NCBI RefSeq assembly: GCF_000308775.1
Contig: NZ_BAGJ01000155.1
Span: forward strand, 1 to 36,859
Length of the DNA: 36,859 nucleotides
Source of the DNA: Nocardia testacea NBRC 100365
GTDB lineage: Bacteria; Actinomycetota; Actinomycetes; Mycobacteriales; Mycobacteriaceae
Direction of reading: 5' to 3'
Shown: piece by piece, positions 7,162 through 15,412 of the stretch
How the letters are laid out: every line of letters begins with the position of its first letter
How positions within the stretch are numbered: the first letter of the stretch is position 1
Program-made: the position numbers and the translations under genes
Notes under the pieces: generated by a model
What the model saw: only the letters and a program-made list of their open reading frames with translations
Databases searched by the model: none
Told to the model about the DNA's origin: nothing

Positions 7162-8723
7162 GCGCAGTCGATCGTCCCGCCTTCTATATCACCACGGCCA
7201 TCGCGTACCCCAACGGTGCGCCGCATATCGGGCACGCCTACGAGTACATCTCCTCGGACGCGCTCGCCCGGTTCAAGCGGCTCGACGGGTACGACGTGTT
7301 CTTCATGACCGGAACCGACGAACACGGTCAGAAGATGCAGCAGACCGCCGCCGCCGAGAACATCCCGGTGGAGGAACTGGCCGCCCGTAACTCCGATGTC
7401 TTCGAGCGGATGGACAAGACGCTCGACGTCTCCTACGACCGGTTCATCCGCACCACCGACGCCGACCACCAGCTCGCCAGCGCGGCCATCTGGCAGCGGA
7501 TGCTGGACAACGGCGATATCTACCTCGACAACTACTCGGGCTGGTACTCGGTACGCGACGAAGCGTTCTACACCGAGGAGGAGACCACGCTGCTCGACGA
7601 CGGCAGCCGCGTCTCCACCGAAACCAACACCCCGGTGACCTGGACCGAGGAATCCAACTTCTTCTTCCGGCTATCGGCCTACCAGGACAAACTGCTCGCG
7701 CTCTACGACGAGCACCCCGAGTTCATCGCACCGGCCACCCGGCGCAACGAGATCGTGAGCTACGTCAAGGCCGGTCTCAAGGACCTGTCCATCTCCCGGA
7801 CCACCTTCGACTGGGGTGTGCCCGTCCCCGATCACCCCGACCACGTGATGTACGTCTGGGTGGACGCGCTCACCAACTACCTCACCGGCGTCGGCTTCCC
7901 GGATACCGGGTCGGCCGCGTTCCAGAAGTACTGGCCCGCCGATGTGCACATCATCGGCAAGGACATCAGCCGCTTCCACACCGTGTACTGGCCGGCGTTC
8001 CTGATGTCGGCGGGGATCGAACTGCCGCGCCGGGTCTTCGTGCACGGCTTCCTGTACAACAAGGGCGAGAAGATGTCGAAGTCGGTCGGCAATGTGGTCG
8101 ACCCGCTGGACCTCGTCGAAGCCTACGGCCTCGACGCCGTGCGCTTCTTCCTGCTGCGCGAGATCTCCTACGGCCAGGACGGCAGTTACAGCCACGAGGC
8201 GATCGTCTCCCGGATCAACGCCGACCTCGCCAACGAATTCGGCAACCTGGTGCAGCGCAGCCTGACCATGGTCGCCAAGAATTGCGGCGCGGCCGTCCCC
8301 ACCCCCGGCGAGTTCACCGCGGAGGATCGCGCGCTGCTCGACCGCGCCAACGGTCTGCTGGAACGCTGCCGAGCCGAATTCGATGCCCAGCAGATGCATC
8401 TGGCCCTCGAACAGATCTGGCTCACCCTCGGCGAGACCAACCGGTACTTCAGCGCCCAGGCGCCGTGGGCGCTGCGTAAATCGGGCACCGACGAAGACCT
8501 CGCCCGGATGGCCACGGTCCTCTACGTCACCCTCGAGGTGGTCCGGATCGTGGCGATCCTGGTCCAACCGGTACTGCCCGGCTCGGCCGCGCGGATCCTG
8601 GACCTGCTCGCCCAGCAGGACCGCGATTTCGCCGCGCTCGCCACCCCGCTGGTACCCGGTGTCGCGCTCCCGGCCCCCGAACCGGTGTTCCCGCGCTATG
8701 TGGAGCCGAAAACCGAGGACTGA
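7158..8723 (+). CDS. metG: Methionyl-tRNA synthetase
   Basis: This class I aminoacyl-tRNA synthetase charges tRNA-Met. The HIGH motif is at residues 23-26 (PNGAPHIGHAYEY) and KMSKS at 305-309. The connective peptide (GWYSVRDEAFYTEEE) lacks the zinc-binding cysteines, as in the zinc-free, shorter MetRS of mycobacteria. The length of 521 residues agrees, and there is no C-terminal tRNA-binding EMAP domain. It converges on rsmI, with the stop codons 11 bp apart inside a shared hairpin. Confidence 0.97.
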   Translation: MSAVDRPAFYITTAIAYPNGAPHIGHAYEYISSDALARFKRLDGYDVFFMTGTDEHGQKMQQTAAAENIPVEELAARNSDVFERMDKTLDVSYDRFIRTTDADHQLASAAIWQRMLDNGDIYLDNYSGWYSVRDEAFYTEEETTLLDDGSRVSTETNTPVTWTEESNFFFRLSAYQDKLLALYDEHPEFIAPATRRNEIVSYVKAGLKDLSISRTTFDWGVPVPDHPDHVMYVWVDALTNYLTGVGFPDTGSAAFQKYWPADVHIIGKDISRFHTVYWPAFLMSAGIELPRRVFVHGFLYNKGEKMSKSVGNVVDPLDLVEAYGLDAVRFFLLREISYGQDGSYSHEAIVSRINADLANEFGNLVQRSLTMVAKNCGAAVPTPGEFTAEDRALLDRANGLLERCRAEFDAQQMHLALEQIWLTLGETNRYFSAQAPWALRKSGTDEDLARMATVLYVTLEVVRIVAILVQPVLPGSAARILDLLAQQDRDFAALATPLVPGVALPAPEPVFPRYVEPKTED

Positions 8724-8739
8724 TCCGCGCCGGATCAGT
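8719..8739. terminator. Bidirectional hairpin between metG and rsmI
   Basis: ACTGATCCG-CGC-CGGATCAGT is a perfect 9-bp inverted repeat with a 3-nt loop. It contains both stop codons: the metG TGA at 8721 and the rsmI stop at 8735-8737. No T-tract follows on either strand, as is common in high-GC actinomycetes. A shared terminator or transcript stabiliser is likely. Confidence 0.6.
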
Positions 8740-9583
8740 CCACCGCGGCGCGGCGGGCAGCCAGCACGGCGTCGTAGAGTTCCCGCCGGGACACCCCGGC
8801 GACCTCGGCGATCTCCGCGCTCGCGTCCTTGAGACGCAGCCCCGCCGCGGCGCGCTCCTCCACCTGCGCCACCAAGTCCTCCGGATCGACCACGGTGGCC
8901 GCGGCGCCCGCGAGCACCACGGTGATCTCGCCGCGCGCCCCCTCCACCGCCCACTCGGCGAGTTCGGCCAGCGTGCCGCGCACGACCTCCTCGTAGGTCT
9001 TGGTGAGTTCCCGGCACACCGCGGCCCGGCGATCCCCGCCCAGGACCTCGACCGCGTCGGCCAGGCAGTCCGCCAGCCGGTGCGGGGCCTCGAAGAACAC
9101 GCACGCCCGCTTCTCCCCCACCAACGTGCCCAGCCACTCCTTGCGCCGGCCCGACTTCCGGGGTGCGAAACCATCGAAACAGAACCGGTCCACCGGAAGC
9201 GCCGACAGCGCCAGCGCCGTCGTCACCGCCGACGGCCCGGGCAGACAGGTCACCGGCAGCCCGCGTTCGGCACAGGCCGCCACCAGCCGATAGCCGGGGT
9301 CGCTGACCGACGGCATCCCGGCATCGGTCACCAGCAGAACACGACGGCCGTCCGCGATCTCGGTCAGCAGCGCCGGGACCCGCGCCTCCTCGACGTGATC
9401 GTAGAAACTGATCACCCGTCCCCGGATCTCCACCCCGAGCGCGTCCGCCAGCGACCGCGTCCGCCGGGTGTCCTCCGCCGCGACGATATCGGCGCTACCG
9501 AGCGCCTCCCGCAACCGCGGCGAAGCATCCCCGATCGCCCCCAGCGGTGTCGCCGCCAAGATCAGCCCACCCTCGGTCACCAC
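8735..9583 (-). CDS. rsmI: 16S rRNA 2'-O-ribose C1402 methyltransferase RsmI
   Basis: RsmI methylates the ribose of C1402 in the 30S decoding centre, using SAM. The tetrapyrrole-methylase-fold motifs are present: ILAATPLGAIGD, AAEDTRRTRSL, VTDAGMPSVSDPGYRLV, PGPSAVTTAL and FEAPHRL, with CRELTKTYEEV further on. The length of 282 residues is normal. The start is GTG at 9583, or GTG at 9580. It is divergent from the repeat region and pmt, as in the M. tuberculosis block Rv1002c-Rv1003. Confidence 0.95.
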   Translation of the reverse strand: MVTEGGLILAATPLGAIGDASPRLREALGSADIVAAEDTRRTRSLADALGVEIRGRVISFYDHVEEARVPALLTEIADGRRVLLVTDAGMPSVSDPGYRLVAACAERGLPVTCLPGPSAVTTALALSALPVDRFCFDGFAPRKSGRRKEWLGTLVGEKRACVFFEAPHRLADCLADAVEVLGGDRRAAVCRELTKTYEEVVRGTLAELAEWAVEGARGEITVVLAGAAATVVDPEDLVAQVEERAAAGLRLKDASAEIAEVAGVSRRELYDAVLAARRAAVD

Positions 9584-9595
9584 GCTCCTATCTTT

Positions 9596-9900
9596 TGGCG
9601 GCGCCTTCGGCGCCGCGGGGTTGAGGCCCCCTGGTGTCTCGCCGTTTCGGCCTCGAGCCTTGGCCGAAGGTGCTCAATGGTCGCACTCTCTGGGCGGCTC
9701 ACCGCACATCGCGGGCGCTTTCGAGGCCGAACGGCGAGACGGGCCTCAACCCTTTCAGGTGTCTCGCAAAACTCGACGCAGCCAGATTACGTCGGCGTTC
9801 GATCCGGATCGGCAGGTGGACCGGAGGGGTGGCACCGACCCGGGCCGCCGAAGACGAGGGTGGGCTGGTTCGCGAAGGTGGACATGTGGGCTTGCTCGTG
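9596..9900 (+). repeat. Palindromic intergenic repeat, copy A (degenerate)
   Basis: The outer arms GGGTTGAGG (from 9618) and GGGCCTCAACCC (to 9752) enclose an inner arm at 9636-9656 and its partner at 9721-9740, which lacks one base. The loop is 64 nt, not 24 as in the other copies. The right flank holds the family tail GGTGTCTCGCAAAACTCGAC at 9758-9777. No coding gene is supported here. Confidence 0.8.
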
Positions 9901-9919
9901 AAGGTGCTGTGTTTTTGGC

Positions 9920-10105
9920 GCGCTGGCGCGCGCGGGGTTGAGGCCCCCTTGTGTCTCGCCGTTTCGGCCTCGAGACTTGCGCTTCGCGCGGGCGCTTTCG
10001 AGGCCGAAACGGCGAGACGGGCCTCAACCCTTTGAGGTGTCTCGTAAAACTCGACACATGTGGTTGCGTGAGCATTCGAGGTCCGGGTCGGATGCCGACT
10101 CGACC
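9920..10105 (+). repeat. Palindromic intergenic repeat, copy B (complete)
   Basis: A perfect 21-bp inverted repeat (9953-9973 with 9998-10018) has a 24-nt loop containing GCGCTTCGCGC. It is wrapped by a second stem, GGGTTGAGGCCC (from 9935) with GGGCCTCAACCC (to 10030). The tail GGTGTCTCGTAAAACTCGAC lies at 10036-10055. Short open frames inside it are by-products of the repeat. Confidence 0.85.
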
Positions 10106-10165
10106 GCTCGGGTCGGCTTGCGGTGATGTCGGCATTCGAGGTCCGGGTCGGATGCCGACTCGACC
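10072..10165 (+). repeat. Two exact 34-bp direct repeats, 26 nt apart
   Basis: A 34-bp unit starting GCATTCGAGGTCCGGG and ending GACTCGACC occurs at 10072-10105 and again, identical, at 10132-10165. A diverged copy is visible in reverse at about 12023-12052. Each unit has internal dyad symmetry (GGCAT...ATGCC). It belongs to the tail of the palindromic repeat family. Confidence 0.85.
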
Positions 10166-10199
10166 ACCTCGGTGACCCTGGCGTCCGAGCCGGATCTTC

Positions 10200-10370
10200 A
10201 CGCACGTGGCCGCACCCGTCTTGGTGCCGAGTCTTACGAGGCCCTGAAAGGGTCGAGGCCCGTCCCGCCGTTCAGGCCTCGAAAGCGCCCGCGCGAAGCG
10301 CAAGTCTCGAGGCCTGAACGGCGGGACCTTCGGGGGCCTCGACCCCGCGGTGCCGAAGGCACCGCCAAAA
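10200..10370 (-). repeat. Palindromic intergenic repeat, copy C (inverted)
   Basis: This is the same element as copy B in the opposite orientation. The 21-bp arms are at 10262-10282 and 10307-10327, and the 24-nt loop (10283-10306) is the exact reverse complement of the copy B loop. Outer arms are GGGTCGAGG (from 10250) and CCTCGACCC (to 10345). Compared with copy B, four paired positions differ and all remain paired. Confidence 0.85.
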
Positions 10371-10395
10371 AAACACAGCACATAAGCTCACCACC

Positions 10396-12015
10396 GTGAC
10401 TCAGCTGACCGAACCGCGGCGCCGCGCGGCCTGGCGGCCGCAGCGCACCTGGTCGAGTCCGGCCCCGCTGCGGCCGGCGCCGGATTTCGGTCCCACCGAT
10501 ACCGCGCGCGGCTGGGTGGTCAGCCTGTTCCTGACGGTGGTCGCGGCCATCACCCGCTTCACCATGCTCAACTATCCGACCGATGCGGGCACGCCGGTCT
10601 TCGACGAGAAGCACTACGCCCCACAGGGGTGGCAGTTCCTCACCGGCGGAATCGAGGACAACCCCGGTTACGGGCTGGTGGTGCATCCGCCGGTCGGCAA
10701 ACAGATGATCGCCGTCGGGGAGGCGCTGTTCGGCTACAACGGCTGGGGGTGGCGGTTCTCCGCCGCGCTGGCCGGTACGGTGCTGATCCTGCTGGTCATC
10801 CGGATCGTGCGCCGGATGACGCGCTCCACGATGCTGGGGGCGCTGGCCGGGATCCTGCTGATCGCGGACGGGACCACGTTCGTCTCGTCGCGGATCGGGA
10901 TGCTCGACATCTTCATCACGGTATTCGTCACCGCCGCGTTCGGCTGCCTGATCGTCGACCGTGACCAGGTGCGGGCCCGGCTCGCGCGCGCCGACGCCGA
11001 GGGCCGGATCGGGGAGACCCCGTGGGGCCCACGCCTGGGTGTGCGCTGGTGGCGGTTCGGGGCGGGGGTCCTGCTCGGCCTGGCCTGCGGCACCAAATGG
11101 TCCGGGCTGTACTTCATCGCCGCGTTCGGGCTGATGAGCATCCTGTTCGATCTGTTCGCGCGCCGCACCTACGGCGTGGGCAGACCGGTATACGGCACCG
11201 CCGTGCGCGATCTCGGCCCCGCCCTGTACGCGCTGGTGCTCGTTCCGCTGGGCGTGTACCTGGCGAGTTATGCCGCCTGGTTCCGGAGCGAAACCGCCGT
11301 CTATCGCTATATGGCGGGCAACCCGTCGGCGCCCGAGGACGGAATCGGCACCGGTGGCTTCTGGTCGCATCTGGTGCCCGACGCCATGCGGTCGCTGTGG
11401 TACTTCCACTCCCGCACGCTCACCTTCCATTCCGAGCTCACCAATTCCGCCGGCAACCATCATCCGTGGGAATCCAAACCGTGGACCTGGCCGATGGGGT
11501 TGCGGCCGATGCTCTACTACTACGCCGACGACGGGGTCACCGGCTGCGGGCAGACCGAATGCGTGAAAGCGGTCATGCTGGTCGGCACTCCCGCCCTGTG
11601 GTGGGTGTCGCTGCCCGTGCTGGCGTGGGGTATCTGGCGCTGGATCGTCCGCCGCGACTGGCGGTACGCGGCCGTGCTCACCGCCTATGGCGCCGCGCTA
11701 CTGCCCTGGTTCCTGACCCTCGACCGCCAGATGTACTACTTCTACGCGGTCACTCTGGCCCCGTTCCTGGTGATGGCGGTAGCACTGGTGCTGGGCGATA
11801 TCCTCGGCACCGCCAGACGCCCGGTCGCCCGCGGCCCCGACGGCGAGTTCCTGCCCCCCGCACCCAGCGAACGCCACAGCCTGGGCCTCCTGGTGGTCTG
11901 CCTCTACCTGGCCCTCGTAATAGCCAACTTCATCTGGCTCTGGCCCATCCTCACCGGCCTACCCATAACAGCGGGCAACTGGCAAGACCACCTCTGGCTC
12001 CCCAGCTGGAGATAA
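10396..12015 (+). CDS. pmt: Protein O-mannosyltransferase Pmt (GT39)
   Basis: This polytopic membrane enzyme moves mannose from polyprenyl-phosphomannose to Ser/Thr of proteins during Sec export (Rv1002c type). The first extracytoplasmic loop has the acidic pair in VFDEKHYAPQGW (about residues 68-79), as required in PMT enzymes. Many hydrophobic segments follow, and the C-terminal SGNWQDHLWLPSW-like end (AGNWQDHLWLPSWR) is the family hallmark. The length of 539 residues is normal. GTG at 10396 was taken because the frame opens there with the expected basic N-terminus. It lies between rsmI and the arcA region, as in M. tuberculosis. Both sides carry pieces of the palindromic repeat family. Confidence 0.95.
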   Translation: MTQLTEPRRRAAWRPQRTWSSPAPLRPAPDFGPTDTARGWVVSLFLTVVAAITRFTMLNYPTDAGTPVFDEKHYAPQGWQFLTGGIEDNPGYGLVVHPPVGKQMIAVGEALFGYNGWGWRFSAALAGTVLILLVIRIVRRMTRSTMLGALAGILLIADGTTFVSSRIGMLDIFITVFVTAAFGCLIVDRDQVRARLARADAEGRIGETPWGPRLGVRWWRFGAGVLLGLACGTKWSGLYFIAAFGLMSILFDLFARRTYGVGRPVYGTAVRDLGPALYALVLVPLGVYLASYAAWFRSETAVYRYMAGNPSAPEDGIGTGGFWSHLVPDAMRSLWYFHSRTLTFHSELTNSAGNHHPWESKPWTWPMGLRPMLYYYADDGVTGCGQTECVKAVMLVGTPALWWVSLPVLAWGIWRWIVRRDWRYAAVLTAYGAALLPWFLTLDRQMYYFYAVTLAPFLVMAVALVLGDILGTARRPVARGPDGEFLPPAPSERHSLGLLVVCLYLALVIANFIWLWPILTGLPITAGNWQDHLWLPSWR

Positions 12016-12022
12016 CCAGCAC

Positions 12023-12105
12023 ACCCGGAATCGGGCCGTCGAATGCCGACGCAACCCCATGTGTCGAGTCCTACGAGACACCCACCTTCACGAACCAGCC
12101 GGACC
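12023..12105 (-). repeat. Tail fragment of the palindromic repeat family
   Basis: On the minus strand, 12082-12058 matches copy B 10036-10060 at 23 of 25 bases. The match continues into GGGGTTGCGTCGGCATTCGA, parallel to 10062-10080. The palindrome itself is missing, so this is a partial copy just behind pmt. Confidence 0.7.
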
Positions 12106-12125
12106 CATCTCCCCGTGCAGCCCGC

Positions 12126-12485
12126 TCATGCGCCCAGCGCAACCCGCACGTAGTGGACCGCGTCCTCCCCGTCCAACCCCAACCGCCGTATCGCCGCCAC
12201 GTACTCCGAGGCCGCCCGGCCCGCCGCGTCGGCGGTGGGATCGCCGGAGGAGGCGATGAACGAGCCCAGCCGGCCGCGGGTTTCCAGGACTCCGTCCTGT
12301 TCCAGTTCGCGGTAGGCGCGGGCCACTGTATTGGGGGCCAGGCCGAGCTGGGCGGCCAGGGCCCGCACCGTGGGGATCTTGGTGCCCGCCGCCAGTTCGC
12401 CCGCGCGGACCCGGGCGATGACGGCGAGCCGCAATTGTTCGTACGGCGGGACGCCCGAATCGTGGGACACCGTGATCTCGAGCAT
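12126..12485 (-). CDS. GntR-family regulator, YtrA subfamily
   Basis: This 119-residue protein has an N-terminal winged helix-turn-helix (PPYEQLRLAVIARVRAG..., IPTVRALAAQLGLAPNTVARAYRELE) and only a short, partly helical C-terminus without a ligand domain. That layout is typical of the YtrA subfamily, which usually represses an adjacent ABC-transporter operon. No such operon is next to it: arcA lies upstream on the same strand, 29 bp away, and could be co-transcribed. Its target is not evident from the sequence. Confidence 0.9.
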   Translation of the reverse strand: MLEITVSHDSGVPPYEQLRLAVIARVRAGELAAGTKIPTVRALAAQLGLAPNTVARAYRELEQDGVLETRGRLGSFIASSGDPTADAAGRAASEYVAAIRRLGLDGEDAVHYVRVALGA

Positions 12486-12514
12486 GGCTCGTTCTTACCG
12501 CATCGGACCGGATT

Positions 12515-13789
12515 TCATACCGGATCCCGGGCAAGCGGGCAGGACAGGCAGCGCGGTCCACCGCGGCCCGAGCCCAGTTCCGAACCGGGTATGCGCAGCA
12601 CTTCGATACCGGAATCTTCCAGCCGCGCATTGGTCATTTCGTTGCGTTCATAGGCGACGACGACGCCCGGGCTCAGCGCGAGGGTGTTGTTCCCGTCGTC
12701 CCACTGTTCGCGTTCGGCGGTGACCCCGTCGAGGCCGGTGTCGATCACCCGCAGTTTGTCGATTCCCATGGCGGCCGCGGCGGCGGGCAGGAACGGTTCG
12801 GGGCCGGTGACGACGCAGTCGTCCGAGGTGCCGTCGCGGGTGATCGTGTAGGCGGTCAGGGTTTCGCGGACGCCCGGATACATCACCACGGCGTCGGTGT
12901 CGACCATCGTGCACACGGTGTCCAGATGCATGGTGGCGCGGTTCTGCGCGATCGGGACCACCAGCACCGTATGTGCCAGGCGGTCGTCGAACAGGCTGCG
13001 CGCCAGCGCTTCCGCGCCGGCCGGTGAGGTCCGTTCACCCACCCCGACCGCCACCACTCCGGGCGCCAGCAGCAGCACATCGCCGCCTTCGATGGGCGCG
13101 GTATGTGATTCGTAGGCCCGGCGTACTCCGAGAAACCGCGGATGGAAGGCGTAGATGAGGTCGGTGAGGGAGGTTTCCCGGGCCCGGGCGGGAAGCGCCA
13201 GGGCGGTGATGGCGACCTTGGGCCCGACCCAGAACGAGGAATCGCGGGTGAACAACAGGTTCGGCAGCGGATCGATGACGAAGTCACCACCGTGGTGCAT
13301 CCGCCGGACCAGTGAGGTGTTGTCGGCGGCGAAGGGCAGTTCGTCGAAGGTCATGCCCGCCATGAGAATCCGCGCCAGATCGGCGGCCGGTATCCCGCGT
13401 AGGTGACCGGCCAGATCGTCGGCGAGGGTGTGCCCGAGACGGCGGGCGTGTACGGCGGCGGAGATGCCCTGGATGCGAGCGGCCCCGCTCACCTCGAGCG
13501 TTTCGGTGAGCACATCGGCCAGCAGCGCGACCTCGACTCCGCGGTCGCGCAGCACCTGGGCGAAGATGTCGTGTTCCTGCTGCGCGCGTTCGACCCAGGG
13601 GATTCCGTCGAACAGCAGCTGGTCGTTGTTACGCGGGGTGAGACGACGCAACTCGTCACCGGGGCGGTGCAGCAGCACCGCGCGCAAGGCGCCGACTTCG
13701 CTGGTCACCCCGTAGCCGGCGGGGGAAGTGCGATTCTCGGCGCGGGCCCGGGTGGCGGGTGTCGGATCGGGTACGGCAGCTGATCCCAT
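12515..13789 (-). CDS. arcA: Arginine deiminase ArcA
   Basis: ArcA hydrolyses L-arginine to citrulline and ammonia. Family motifs: PNLLFTRDSSFWVG, the ESHTAPIEGGDVLLL segment, the catalytic His in MHLDTVCTMVD, EREQWDDGNNTLALSPG and the nucleophile Cys in GGPRCLSCPL near the C-terminus. The length of 424 residues is normal. The arginine deiminase partners arcB, arcC and arcD are absent, as in the solitary M. tuberculosis arcA (Rv1001). It is divergent from soxR, with a 125-bp intergenic region. Confidence 0.96.
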   Translation of the reverse strand: MGSAAVPDPTPATRARAENRTSPAGYGVTSEVGALRAVLLHRPGDELRRLTPRNNDQLLFDGIPWVERAQQEHDIFAQVLRDRGVEVALLADVLTETLEVSGAARIQGISAAVHARRLGHTLADDLAGHLRGIPAADLARILMAGMTFDELPFAADNTSLVRRMHHGGDFVIDPLPNLLFTRDSSFWVGPKVAITALALPARARETSLTDLIYAFHPRFLGVRRAYESHTAPIEGGDVLLLAPGVVAVGVGERTSPAGAEALARSLFDDRLAHTVLVVPIAQNRATMHLDTVCTMVDTDAVVMYPGVRETLTAYTITRDGTSDDCVVTGPEPFLPAAAAAMGIDKLRVIDTGLDGVTAEREQWDDGNNTLALSPGVVVAYERNEMTNARLEDSGIEVLRIPGSELGSGRGGPRCLSCPLARDPV

Positions 13790-13870
13790 GTCCCGACACT
13801 AGTGCGCGAACGCGGCCCGGGCACGGGGACGCCGCCCGTTCGCGGGGCAGTTGCCCCGTTTCCGCCCCGA

Positions 13871-13888
13871 CCTCCAGCAACCTGAAGT
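13871..13888 (+). promoter_or_regulatory. Possible SoxR box in front of soxR
   Basis: CCTCCAGCAACCTGAAGT is an imperfect dyad that matches the canonical SoxR site CCTCAAGTTAACTTGAGG at 11 of 18 positions. It stands 27 bp before the soxR start, in the arcA-soxR divergent region. Autoregulation is plausible but the match is modest. Confidence 0.4.
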
Positions 13889-13914
13889 ATTGTTCAGATA
13901 AAGGAGGAGTATCG

Positions 13915-14481
13915 ATGCCGACAGCGGATTGGACAACCAAAGAGCTGACCCCCGGACAGCTTTCCGAGCGTAGTGGAGTAGCCGTGTCCGCGTTGCATTT
14001 CTACGAACGCGAAGGCTTGATCTCCAGCCGCCGGACCAGCGGAAATCAGCGGCGCTACACCCGTGAGACGCTGCGCCGGGTGGCGTTCATCCGGATCTCG
14101 CAACGGGTCGGCATCCCACTGAGCGATATCCGGGCCGCTCTCGACCGTTTGCCGGAAGGTCGCACGCCCACCCGCCGCGACTGGGAGACGCTGTCCACCG
14201 CCTGGCGCGAGGACCTGGACGAGCGGATAACCCAGCTGGTACGGCTGCGCGACAACCTGACCGGGTGCATCGGCTGCGGCTGCCTGTCCCTGGGTAGCTG
14301 CAAACTGGTGAACGAGAACGACCGGCTCGGCGCCGAGGGCCCGGGCGCGCGCGTACTGGACGTGCACCTGAACTGCCCCGAATCAGGCTGCGACGACACG
14401 CTCAGTGGGGTGCCGCAGAGTCCGGACTCGTTGTGCTCTCCGCTGGCCGATCCCGATTCACCGACTGCTTCAGCGTGCTGA
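13915..14481 (+). CDS. soxR: Redox-sensitive activator SoxR (MerR family, [2Fe-2S])
   Basis: The N-terminal MerR winged helix (LTPGQLSERSGVAVSALHFYEREGLI) and dimer helix are followed by the SoxR cluster motif C-x2-C-x-C-x5-C (CIGCGCLSLGSC). This [2Fe-2S] centre senses redox-cycling compounds; in actinomycetes SoxR usually responds to pigmented or quinone metabolites. The ATG at 13915 follows AAGGAGGAG. At 188 residues it is some 30 longer than typical SoxR. The extra Cys- and Ser-rich tail is the part that overlaps the 3' end of the convergent SDR gene by 80 bp. A likely target is that SDR or arcA, but no clear second SoxR box was found. Confidence 0.95.
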   Translation: MPTADWTTKELTPGQLSERSGVAVSALHFYEREGLISSRRTSGNQRRYTRETLRRVAFIRISQRVGIPLSDIRAALDRLPEGRTPTRRDWETLSTAWREDLDERITQLVRLRDNLTGCIGCGCLSLGSCKLVNENDRLGAEGPGARVLDVHLNCPESGCDDTLSGVPQSPDSLCSPLADPDSPTASAC

Positions 14482-15316
14482 ACCGCAGGTTGGCCTGCCG
14501 CATCAGTAGTTCGTAGGGGAAGGCGAGCTTGCGCTTCCACCAGTATCCGAACCGAATATCGAACGAGCTGTACACCAGGAACCGGTTGCGTTCGATGCCC
14601 CTCAGGATCACCGCGGCGACCTTCTCCGGCGCCACCGCGTGCCGGGTGAACAGCGAAGTGACCCGCTGTACCCGTGGATGCTCCTTGTCCACGCCGACCA
14701 GGTCGAACGAGCGCACCAGCGGGGTGGCGACCGCGCCCGGGGTCACCACATGCACCGAGATACCGTGCTCGGCCAGTTCGAAGCGCAGTACCTCCGACAG
14801 TCCGCGCAGCCCGTACTTGCTGGCGCTGTAGGCGGCATGCCACGGCAGCGCCAGCAGTCCGGCCGCCGACGATACGTTCACCAGCGCGCCGCCCTGACCG
14901 GCGCGCACCATCGGCGGCACGAATCGCTCGATCACATTGATCGGGCCCAGCAGGTTGATATCGATCATCCGCCGCCAGTGCCGGATCTCCAGACTGTCGA
15001 CCGTGCCCCAGACCGAGGTCCCGGCCACGTTCATCACCACATCGAGGCTGCCGAACTTCTCGTGCACGGTCGCCGCGAATTCGGCGACGGCGTCGTAGTT
15101 CGAGATATCGAACGCCTCGGCGATGAGCACCGTGCCGCCGGACCGTTCGATCTCGGCGACGGTATCCGCCAGCCCGTCGGCATCGATATCGGTGAGCACC
15201 AACCGCGCCCCGCGCGCCGCCGACGCCAACGCGGTCGCCCGGCCGATACCGCTGGCCGCGCCGGTGATCAGCGTTTTCGCGTTCTGCACCGATTTCCTGC
15301 GGTCGACCCGCCCCAT
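14402..15316 (-). CDS. Short-chain dehydrogenase/reductase
   Basis: This is a classical SDR with a Rossmann fold: cofactor loop TGAASGIG near residue 20, NVAGTS (the NNAG-like motif), catalytic Ser in VNVSSAAG and YSASK. The DID following the second strand (LVLTDIDADG) points to NAD over NADP. The C-terminal ~80 residues hold RFGYWWKRKLAFPYELLMRQ, a basic amphipathic segment that may associate with membranes. The substrate is unknown. Its 3' end overlaps the soxR coding tail tail-to-tail by 80 bp. Confidence 0.93.
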   Translation of the reverse strand: MGRVDRRKSVQNAKTLITGAASGIGRATALASAARGARLVLTDIDADGLADTVAEIERSGGTVLIAEAFDISNYDAVAEFAATVHEKFGSLDVVMNVAGTSVWGTVDSLEIRHWRRMIDINLLGPINVIERFVPPMVRAGQGGALVNVSSAAGLLALPWHAAYSASKYGLRGLSEVLRFELAEHGISVHVVTPGAVATPLVRSFDLVGVDKEHPRVQRVTSLFTRHAVAPEKVAAVILRGIERNRFLVYSSFDIRFGYWWKRKLAFPYELLMRQANLRFSTLKQSVNRDRPAESTTSPDSAAPH

Positions 15317-15412
15317 GCTGCTACTCCCGATCGTCCGACTGCGCTGTCGGCAGCAGCCTACCGACCCGGAGACGAGCGGGCACAGCGGAAACGGCGGTCG
15401 GGCCGACCGCCG

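Noticed and set aside
10072..10165. Two 34-bp direct repeats with a 26-nt spacer, resembling a minimal CRISPR array
   Set aside because: There are only two units, no cas genes, and the unit belongs to the tail of a dispersed intergenic repeat that also appears behind pmt.
9634..10399. Several open frames of 60-170 codons in both directions
   Set aside because: They run through palindromic repeats and give Arg/Pro-rich products with no family features; the frames are by-products of GC-rich inverted repeats.
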